Below are positions 55,429 to 64,000 of a stretch of 64,000 nt of DNA, one piece after another. The stretch is from contig NC_089495.1 in assembly GCF_036850765.1 (NCBI RefSeq), forward strand, positions 199,028,847-199,092,846, read 5' to 3'. This stretch comes from Saccopteryx bilineata. Taxonomy: Eukaryota; Chordata; Mammalia; Chiroptera; Emballonuridae. The notes under the pieces are model-generated. The model was not told the origin of the DNA, did no database searches, and saw only the letters and a program-made list of their open reading frames with translations. Within the stretch, counting starts at the first letter, position 1. Every line of letters begins with the position of its first letter. The position numbers and the translations under genes are program-made.

Positions 55429-58145
55429 GAAGGCTAACATTTTAGGGTTGAAAGCTCCCTTGGAAAGTTAACGATGTTCCCAGGGACAAAGCACCCCTCC
55501 ACCCTTCCCGAGACACATTAGATGGCCCATCTGGATGATGGGGGAAGGGTGCACCAGGCTGGTCCCTATCATGAAACACTCAATGAAGGGGTCTTTAAAA
55601 AACATCAGCCAACCCAGCTCAAGGGCTAATTGGTTGGAAGTTGCCCTAATTAGTTTGTCACCTACAGCTCAGTGGTTGGCGGGAAGCCCAGACCCTGCCC
55701 AGCCAAACTCACAGCTCCTGGGATTTGGAAACACAGCGACAATGACAGTTCCACACCTCGTCCACACGCGGGCATGCCCACTTCCTTGCTAAGATGATCG
55801 CAGTTTCTCGCAATGCTGCTAACAATCTCATTAGGCTGTTTGGTGTAAGGCGGAAGCAAGAGCTGTTCTGACTTTGCTCTGACTTTGTGACTAGACTGCA
55901 GAGCTGCTCAGACCCTGTTCATCAGTAAGCAAAGGCTGCAACTCTGGTTGGAAGGTATCTAGGTGGCTCAGGGCTCCCCAAATCTCTTCCATCATATATA
56001 GGAGACAGTGTGTCACAAGCAGTTAGCCCATTGGGTTAAAGACCAACATTTCCCTCCTTCCCAAAAATTCCCTGTATACCACAGAGTTCTAAGCTTTTAA
56101 GCTTGGGTAACATAATGGCCCTTTCTGAAGGAAAAAAAAATGCATTTAAGTCTAGTGTTGATACAATTTCTATTGTAAGCTAACTTCTACTATACAAACA
56201 TAAAGCTCAGTGTTAACTGTGTGCCCTCATGGCTCATATACAACTATGATACAAAGCATACTCACGACTTAAATAGAAACAAACAACAATACCCTTTACA
56301 TTTGAATTCAAATACTCATTCAATGTGGCATCTGGTATTTTCTTCCTGAAACTGAATTGCCACTTGAAATTTGAACAGGACATGTCTCTACAGTATCTTT
56401 TCTGTCTGGCAAGTTGACATTACAGTGCACTGTGATGATTCAATACCCACCCCCACTCTAAAGCTTTGTTTATAGGAGTGTATTGAGGGCATTAGTTGAG
56501 TTAATTGACCTTAACCTAGAATCCTAGAATCGGCACCTTGCATATTCGGTAAGACCTTCTTTCCTTTGGGGAGTGGGGGAGAGGCAGAGACCACAATGGA
56601 AGCACAGAGAAACAGAGGTACCTAGCAATATCTAATTGCAAAATAGCCACCTCTATGACCCAGAATATATATGCATTAGAGCTACTTCTAATTATCATCA
56701 AAATAATAAAGACACTGTTGGTCAAATAATTAACTCTTGCTCATTGTGGAAAACCACACACCTGCCTTCTTTTTTTACCCAGGAGGCTCCTTTATTCTGC
56801 ATCTAAACTAGCCCCCAATAGTCTTCTGGGTACCCCTACACATTACAGTGACTGCTTCTCAGACAAGAGTTACAATTCCTGCTGCACTAGTACAACTATG
56901 GTCCTTGCAAGATTCCTCTCCCAAACCAAAGATTTGCGAAGCCCTATGGTTTTACAGCCTAGTCAAGGATAGGCTAAACTTACCAAGAAACAGATACTTG
57001 AGACTTTTGAAATGTCAAAACTTGCCAACATCGGCCTGAAGAAAAAGGCAGCTGCTATCAGGATTTTCTTCAATGTGCAGAAAAGGGTGGAGACATTTCT
57101 CTAGAAGCTGAGTGTTTGCCTGCTGTTCGTCCAGCCACAACGAGGGTACAGCAGGTGAGGCGCTCACCTCGAGGTAAAATCTGAGAGGCTGCCAAGAAAC
57201 TCCGTAATCAAGATGAATAATAATGTAATTCAATGTCTATTTTAATAGATAAAAAATATCCAGAAAATCCATGATAAACAAAATATCAAAACTTCAAATA
57301 AAGACCATTGCTCTGTTGAGCCATATGAATCCTGAAACAAAAGAAAACACATGTATTCCTATGCGTGTTTTAATGTATTTTAGGAATGGTCCATTTTTTT
57401 CAGAACATTAAAGTATATAATTGGGAAAATACTGAAATACAAATACATTGAAACAGATATTATTTTTAGTTTAATTATTGTATTTATACCAACCTAAAAT
57501 TTGTGATCATTTTACTTCCATTTAAGCCAATTAAAAATTGTTTCAAATTGTCGCTAGGCGAAGAGACATTGTCAACATGACACTCACTCCATTGCAAATG
57601 AGGTCAGCAGTGAAGGAGGTTTTAAAAACACTGTTGATGGTTTTCCTTTCAACAAAGCCAGGGCACACGTGTTTCCTTCTGCCTCGTGATCCAGTATGAC
57701 TTGTCATGACCATCCCCTGGGCAAGGCAGAGGGTAGGCGTGAAGATCAACTCGTGCCCAGAACAGAATAAAAAAGTCACTACATAGTTATTGTTACCACT
57801 GTTATCAGGATCTAGTCTCATGAGCACCAAAGCAGAACCAAGAATTCCAACAGCCTGGGCCAAATACAGTTCTCTAGGAATTGAGGGGAAGATGGAGAAA
57901 GAGAGTTGGACATGAACGCAAGTTTTTCCAAAGTCGCTAAGCGCTGCTCCCAACCAATGATGTTAGCTTCCATTTTGTGCCATCTCCATAGCAACCTCAG
58001 AAAATAATGTTCTACATTCCTCCTCTGCCCCCAGGTCCTCTGCCCCACTCAACCATGTGGGCAAAGGAAACCCCAAACCCTCTATGGAGGGCGTAAAGGT
58101 GGAGATAACACGGTGTTGCAAAAGGACTTGGGTTAGAGACCAGAT
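55429..58145. other. Unclassified non-coding DNA
   Basis: No confident repeat. A 136-residue minus-strand frame at 57543-57953 has a hydrophobic stretch but no recognisable family. AT-rich at 57200-57540. Confidence 0.4.
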
Positions 58146-58740
58146 GGCTTCCCAAATTCTGTGACCTACTTTCACCCTCGTGCAAATGGGGATATTAAAA
58201 CTCACTTCTTACGGCCCTGGCCGGTTGGCTCAGCGGTAGAGCGTCGGCCTGTCGTGCGGGGGACCCGGGTTCAATTCCCGGCCAGGGCACATAGGAGAAG
58301 CACCCATTTGCTTCTCCACCCCCTCCCCCTCCTTCCTCTCTGTCTCTCTCTTCCCCTCCCACAGCCAAGGCTCCATTGGAGCAAAGATGGCCCAGGCGCT
58401 GGGGATGGCTCCTTGGCCTCTGCCCCAGGTGCTAAAGTGGCTCTGGTCGTGGCAGAGCAACGCCCCGGAGGGGCAGAGCATCGCCCCCTGGTGGGCAGAG
58501 CATCGCCCCTCATGGGTGTGCCGGGTGGATCCCGGTTGGACGCATGCGGGAGTCTGTCTGACTGTCTCTCCCCATTTCCAGCTTCAGAAAAATACAAAAA
58601 AATAAAATAAAATAAAATAATAAAAAAAATAAAACTCACTTCTTAGAAATGTTTTGTGAATGATGCCCTGATTTTCATAGGGTGTCTGCAACAGTACCCA
58701 GCACATACTATGCTAAGAATAAATGTTTATTAATGCAGGA
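58146..58740 (-). repeat. MIR relic, antisense, split by a SINE
   Basis: The left part has 'ttctgtgacctactttcacc' and CAAATGGGGATATTAAAACT. The right part (58646-58740) has GTTTTGTGAATGATGCCCTG and 'agtacccagcacatactatg' CTAAGAATAAATG. The two halves join across the SINE insertion. Confidence 0.65.
58213..58630 (+). mobile_element. tRNA-derived SINE, family A, copy 9 (long form)
   Basis: Box A TGGCTCAGCGGTAGAGC, box B GGTTCAATTCC, duplicated 'GGGCAGAGC' block and a tail of (AAAAT)n. Perfect 15-bp TSD AAAACTCACTTCTTA at 58197-58211 and 58631-58645. Confidence 0.95.
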
Positions 58741-58754
58741 GGAAGGAAAGAAGG

Positions 58755-59070
58755 GGTATGTATTAGTTGTCTATTGCTGCCTAGCAGTTCCCCCAAACTT
58801 TAAAGGCTTCATGTAAGACTTGTTTTATCTCGAAGTTCTGTAAGTTTGGAAGTCCAGGTGGGCTCGACTGGCTTCCCTGCTGGGTGTTTCACAAGGTGAC
58901 ACTTCACATGTCCGCTGGGCTGAGATCTTGTCCGGAAACTCTGGGGATGAAAGCACTTCCAAGTCGTTTCAGGCTGGTTCTATGCTAGGTTCGTCCTTTT
59001 TCACTTAATCTTCATAACCACACTATGTGAGAAGTCATGCTTCCATTTCATGGGTAGAGAAACTCTTCAG
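58755..59070 (-). repeat. Ancient LTR-like repeat, antisense
   Basis: GTATTAGTTGTCTATTGCTG CCTAGCAGTTCCCCCAAACT, 'aagttctgtaagtttggaag' TCCAGGTGGGCTCGACTGG is the antisense 3' end of an ERVL/MaLR-type LTR. Decayed. Confidence 0.6.
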
Positions 59071-61440
59071 CCATTGGACGATGTTCTCAAGGTCTCAGCC
59101 AGTCTAATTGATGACGCCATATTTTTGTTTGAAAATAAGTCCAACTCAGACAATAACTGAAGGCTTGATTTCTTTCCATAGAAAATGATGACATTGGCAA
59201 GCTTATCAGAGACAACTCACTGTCCACCATACTACCCTGCTTCCTCATTCACTCTTGTCCTCCCTCAACTTTCTGGTGATCTAAGTTCTGAGGGTTGTAT
59301 GCATCATTAGCTATAAGGTGCCCCGAGTCCTGCCAACAATGTAGAAAGAAAAGGACTGGGTAGACACTGGGTTGTCTACCCTGCCTAGGGCGGACCTGGG
59401 TTCCTACAAGGAGCTCGAGTTTCTAATGCTAACTGGGAGTTGCCCGTTTGCATATAACTTTAATTTCTAGCCTTCCAGGTTGGTGCGTAAACATCAGAAA
59501 TTCAGGGATATAGCAAATTCGGGAGGATGCTCTGAAAAAACTCAAGTGTGAGTTCACTGTATAACTTACTCTACTCTAGACTTTCTATGAGCCTCAGGTG
59601 GTCTTTCTCTGACCCACATAGACATAGGCTTGCTCCTCATTTAGAGGGGCATCCTGTGAGATTGTGGGAATAAACTTTTGTCCGTGGCCTAAAAGGCAGA
59701 CCAAGAAATACTCAATAATTCAAAAAGATGTCTCCTGTTAAAGTCTTTCCCTTAAAGGTAAAATTGATGGGCGGTGTAGTCATCTGGACTGTGTGGCCCT
59801 ATATTCTACCTTAAACCACTTAATACAACTGGTGCTCAAAATTAAATTTGGTATGAAACTTGGGGTCTCTTGAAACTATTTACTTGTTTAACCTTTTGGT
59901 CTCTGATTTCTTCTTGTTTCTCAGTGGTAATTTGTTTTAAGAAATTCTAACCTCCTTTTGAGAACCAAAGGGGAAATGGATTTTTTTCCCCCTATTAAGT
60001 CAGGATAGACAGGGAAGCAATGTGACCCTAGAATCATTAACTTGGGAGTTCTGGCTGTCCTTGGGAGAGGGCCAGTGGCCCAGAAGAGAAGCCAGCTGGG
60101 GTCAGAGACCTCAAACTGACAGATGTGTCTGTGAAGGGTTCCAGGAAGAAAGATCAGAGGCTGGCCAGGAACAAGAGCCACTCGCCCAGATGCAAAACCC
60201 CAGAGGGGCGAAGGTAAAGACTTGGGCAGTATTTTGGCTGAGTCATGGGAGAAACTGGTTAGCAGCTAGGGTCAAGTTTAGGACAACAAAACATTGCCCA
60301 AGGAACTTGAGAAAACAGAGGAAGGGCAGGGAAGAAAGTGTTTGTCAGACCCTGTATCATCTTCTTTCATTGTATCATCTACAGGGGACTTTATGTAACC
60401 CCTCTTGGGGCCCCACCACACGTGCCTGCATGTGGCAACGTGTCTGTCAAAGAAAAATGGAACAACATAAAGATCAACTCCATTGTATATGAATCCAGGA
60501 GAAATGAAAAGGCAGGACGTTAAAGAGCAGAGAGAGCAAGTAGGAACTGTCTACAAAGATTGCCTGTTCTTCCTCAACTATGTCATCACAATGCCAAGTT
60601 TCATTTGGGTAATCTGCTGACCCACAAGCAAAAGATAGTGCCTGGTGTGACTCAGTCTTCTGCCTCTGGGAGAAACAACCCCTCCACCCCCCCACACACA
60701 CTTAAGACAGGAGGGGATGGAAGCTATCACACTGAACCTCTTGCTCAGCTTATGAACAGGGTCTTGGACAGTTTATTTATTCGAACAACTTTTGCACAAT
60801 AACTTTATCCACGCTAATTTTTTAAACACCCACTTAAATTACAATTCATTCAAAGTTTATCGAACAGCACATCCTATTATGTTGGCAGAACTTCTTCTTT
60901 AAAACAGTGTCCTTTCTTCAAGTATTTTAACGATAACACTCAAGTTAGTAACTAATGAAAGCAACACTCCCAGAGAACAATGTCTTCCTTGGACCAGACT
61001 GCATGGGGAATGAAAGGGCACCGATGAAAAAGACATGCTGGAATGCCAGCTAGTAAATATAGAAGGAAAGATGGAATTAGAAAATCACCCCTTGGCAACC
61101 ACTTGTAATAATAATTGTTCCAGGCAAGGATCATTAACGGACGCTAAAATTAGTGGATAAAAGTACTATGAGAAACGAGATATTTACATAGTCCCAAAGT
61201 TTTTCCTCCAGAAGATACTAATTAATTACAAAGAGAATAACAGTGACTTTACAGTGGAGAAGCCTGGCAGACACCACTTCAATAGAGCAATGAAAGTAAA
61301 TATTACACATCCACACACAAACGGGACGAACTACATCATGCGCCTCGTGACAGGGAGGACTGAGGAGGACATAACATCTCTTCTGCCAAAATCACATCGC
61401 CTGCATCTAATTACCAGGGAACCTCAGACAAACTCAAATT
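59071..61440. other. Unclassified non-coding DNA
   Basis: No repeat recognised. The 60860-61260 part is unique-looking and AT-rich with motifs such as GATACTAATTAATTACAAAG. No gene recognised, and frames at 60022-60492 have no domain. Confidence 0.4.
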
Positions 61441-61441
61441 A

Positions 61442-61818
61442 AGGGACATTCCACTAAATAACGAATCAGTGCTATTCCAGTAGGTCAAGATTCTAAAAGA
61501 CAAAGACAAACTAAGGGACTATTTCCATGAAAGGAGAACAAAGGGACATGGCAAATGAAAGGAACATACCTGAATGTAACAGTGTGGTCCCGGATTGGGT
61601 CCCTAGACCCTGACTAGGTTCACTAGTGGGACAGCTAGTGAACTTTGTGTAAACCCCAAAGGTTAGATAATAGTATTGAGTCAGTGATAATTTTTTGACT
61701 TTGATTATGAAATATATACCAAAAAGAAAACACCTTTGATTTTAGGAAATTTACACTGAAGTATTTAAAGGTACAGTGGTGTTGTATGTGCAAACTTTAC
61801 TCAAACATTTCGGAATAC

Positions 61819-61873
<55 letters not shown>

Positions 61874-61995
61874 TGACAGAATGATCAAGTACATGTAATA
61901 ATTTTTTAGCATTTCTAGAGAATCTAGGTGATCTTAGGGAAATTCTTTGGACACTTTTTGAAAACTTTCTGTAAGCCTGACATTCTTTCCAAATT
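61442..61995 (+). mobile_element. L1 (L1M-type) 3' UTR fragment with internal TG repeat
   Basis: 'gggacattccactaaataac', GTCAAGATTCTAAAAGACAA, GGGACATGGCAAATGAAAGG, 'agataatagtattgagtcag', TTTACACTGAAGTATTTAAA and ACTTTCTGTAAGCCTGACAT follow the 3' UTR of old mammalian L1. A (TG)n tract lies at 61821-61869. Confidence 0.75.
61821..61869. repeat. (TG)n microsatellite
   Basis: About 24 TG dinucleotides without interruption, inside an L1 3' UTR. Confidence 0.98.
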
Positions 61996-62039
61996 CAAGC
62001 ACCTCCTAGCCTCATAAGGACAGATGGGCAAGTCACCAG

Positions 62040-62185
62040 AGAGGATGAAGACTTGACTTGGGGGGGAGGTAGACACACCATATGGTGTACAGATATGTGG
62101 TGTGGAATTGGGCACCTGAAACCTATATGATTATGTTAACTGGTGTCACCCCAATAAATTCAATACAAAGTGATTTTTAAAAAGA
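62040..62185 (+). mobile_element. Short L1 3'-end fragment
   Basis: 'aagacttgacttgggggg', TGGTGTACAGATATGTGGTG, CACCTGAAACCTATATGATT and GTGTCACCCCAATAAATTCA parallel the 3' end of the L1 at 10070-10200. Strongly 5'-truncated. Confidence 0.8.
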
Positions 62186-63395
62186 GATAAGCACAACCCA
62201 GAAAACTATAGGGTGCTATAGGGCAGAGGGGATGGAGTATAATTTCTGGAACTAAAGGAAAATGGTCATTCTCTAGAAAAGACGTTCAATGTAAGTTAGG
62301 CAAACTAAGTTAGGCCTTCTCAGCCCTTAAGGGAAATATTTAGGTCTATCAGTTAGAAAAGTCAAGTCAGTTGCTCCATGTTGTTATAAGAAAGTCTTTG
62401 GCTCATAGACCGCTCTACCCAATAGCTCATCCATTCATCCATCCAGTAACACACCCATTTGTTCATCTGTAGCTACTCCAGACTGGGAACAACCGTTCAG
62501 CCACTTTACCACTTATACCCAAGTTACAACAACACTGAGCATCTCTTTCTTTGCTAACAAAGTCCAAGTATCTTTTTTAGAGTTTCCCTCTGTTTAACAG
62601 TTTCACAGTACACCATAGGATGGGGTTTCCGTGGACAAATCTTCATCCTTATTTACTTTTGTTCTAACCCCAAAATGCACCCACTGTTCTCTAGGAAAAG
62701 AGAAGGGCGTTGCCTGCTAGGTGTTGAAGCAGAGGCTGATGTAAATCAAGAAAAATGTTTCTAAGAACTTCCCCGGAGTGCACTGAGGTCAGGGAATGTT
62801 AGCACCCCTGCGTGCCGGCGGAGTGATGGGTGTTCAGAAGCCAAAGAAGGGGAGATGTTTTGGTAGCTGGCCAAGAAGGTGTCTCAAAGGGACTTGTACC
62901 CGAGCAGGAGTAAGAAGCCTGTGGAAAGCCTGAGTCACTGAGTGCAGGAGAATTTAGAATGTTTTCTTCTTTTTAATCTAGTAATGCTGTTTTACTTGTT
63001 CCAGAACCATTGGCTTTGACTGAGTTCATACATTAATGAACTTCTGTATTCACGGCCTAGATGGCCTGGCAAATAAGACTTAGAATCAAAACAGAATTTT
63101 TAGATGCTTTCTGATTTTCAATGACCTCGCTATAGTCAGTTCACTGAGAACTTCCACAAACATACATGTAGGACCAAGGCCTGGTGCTCAGGAATGTTGC
63201 CATGTGACACGGCATGAATGTTTACCAACTTCCTAAGAAAATATTTTTGTGTACTCATTCGGTATCTATTCACTCGCTCAGGAAAAATTCCTGAATGCCT
63301 TTTAAGAACCAGGGCCATGTTCCATTACACAAAGGGGTCAGCTGCAGACTTGTTGACATAGCCTCATACTGTAATTGAGGAAAGGCTGGACGGAG
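62186..63395. other. Unclassified non-coding DNA
   Basis: No gene or confident repeat recognised. Confidence 0.4.
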
Positions 63396-63495
63396 AGTCA
63401 GGAGGTCTGGTTTGGTCTTCAGTTAGGCCACTATGTACCTACATGTCCTTGGATAAAGGGTGTCTCTTCTCTAAACTTTCGTGAGGATGCTTTCA
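63396..63495 (-). repeat. MIR relic, antisense
   Basis: 'ggaggtctggtttggtcttc', then GTCCTTGGATAAAGGGTGTC TCTTCTCTAAACTTTCG is the antisense MIR layout. Confidence 0.55.
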
Positions 63496-64000
63496 CAGTC
63501 TGCTCAGCACTTGACAGCCCTATCGTGTCAACGATCAGCATGGATCCTCCACCTGAAGCTTCCCAAGATACGACCTTAGATTGGAGAACTTATTCTAGAG
63601 AAAATAAACTGAAGAGGGAAAAGGATTGAAACTGGTAGAAGATTACTAAGTACAGATAGGCAAGTGGGTTCCCCAAAGGTGGGGGAAGATTCTCACACAG
63701 TAAAGTATAAGAAAGATAAGCTCTTGGCTGAGAGAGAGCCCAATCCTCTTAGAGAGAAGGGAAGACCTTCTCAAATGAGAGAGTGACTGTCTGTCTAGAT
63801 ACCTGGGTGACACAGGCACAGACAGAAGTGAGGGCTGGAAACAGAGAAGACTGCCGTTCGCTTGCAACGAATGCAACTAGCCTTCAGAAATTCTGCAAGG
63901 TACACTTGACCTCTTCCTTATAAAGTAGAGGAAACTTTCGTAGACTTGGGAAAAAGACTGAGGGATGACTTGTAAAGTGTTTCCGAGGTCTGAGATGCTG
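63496..64000. other. Unclassified non-coding DNA
   Basis: No gene or repeat recognised up to the window edge. Confidence 0.35.

Noticed and set aside
1..64000. Intact endogenous retrovirus or intact LINE
   Set aside because: Only solo LTR-like relics and 5'-truncated LINE fragments were seen. No gag, pol or env-like frame, and no full ORF2.

Overview
The window looks like non-coding DNA from a placental mammal, most likely a bat. The base consists of ancient mammal-wide repeats (MIR, L2, old L1, MER5A-type hAT, Tigger-like and LTR-like relics). On top lie young elements with intact target-site duplications (TSDs): ten tRNA-headed SINEs of two unrelated families, two non-autonomous hAT transposons with 8-bp TSDs (one carrying a third hAT inside it), and a short mariner-type MITE. 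Recent DNA-transposon activity together with a long-bodied tRNA SINE whose head contains GGCCGGTTGGCTCAG points to Chiroptera. I cannot fix the family or species, or the chromosomal locus, from sequence alone.

No protein-coding gene, exon series, functional tRNA, rRNA or CRISPR array could be supported. All long open frames are explained by tandem repeats whose period is a multiple of three, by SINE bodies, or by GC-rich sequence. The window is best read as intergenic or deep intronic.

Layout. 0-8.7 kb: mostly unclassified DNA with MIR and LTR relics and a perfect 4 x 39 bp tandem repeat at 1.1 kb. 8.7-14.2 kb: a 3' L1 fragment split by two stacked SINEs, an older L1 split by a mariner MITE, a third SINE, a reverse L1 fragment and an older hAT relic. 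14.2-20 kb: unclassified DNA with a CpG-rich patch near 16.4 kb and a hAT-in-hAT nest at 17.7-18.3 kb. 20-24 kb: a SINE, a well preserved L2 3' end, and a 30-unit, 30-bp minisatellite with a 150-bp higher-order period. 24-35 kb: L2/MIR/MER5A relics, a long TG repeat, a 79-bp sequence present twice 1.9 kb apart, and the single copy of the second SINE family. 35-46 kb: a Tigger-like relic, an LTR-like or transcript-end-like segment with a CCAAT cluster, SINEs, LTR relics and a Z-DNA-prone tract. 46-54 kb: old L1 on both strands, MIR, a SINE, LTR relics and a CA repeat. 54-64 kb: a second young hAT copy carrying a reverse SINE, a MIR split by a SINE, L1 3' ends with a TG repeat, and unclassified DNA.

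The parts do not form a gene system. What the window records is an insertion history: each nest gives a relative age order (old L1, MIR or L2, then hAT or mariner, then SINE). I did not find a convincing undescribed functional system. The observations most worth a second look are the higher-order minisatellite, the unexplained 97%-identical 79-bp pair, the nested hAT insertions, and the two SINE subfamilies separated by an internal 21-22-bp duplication.
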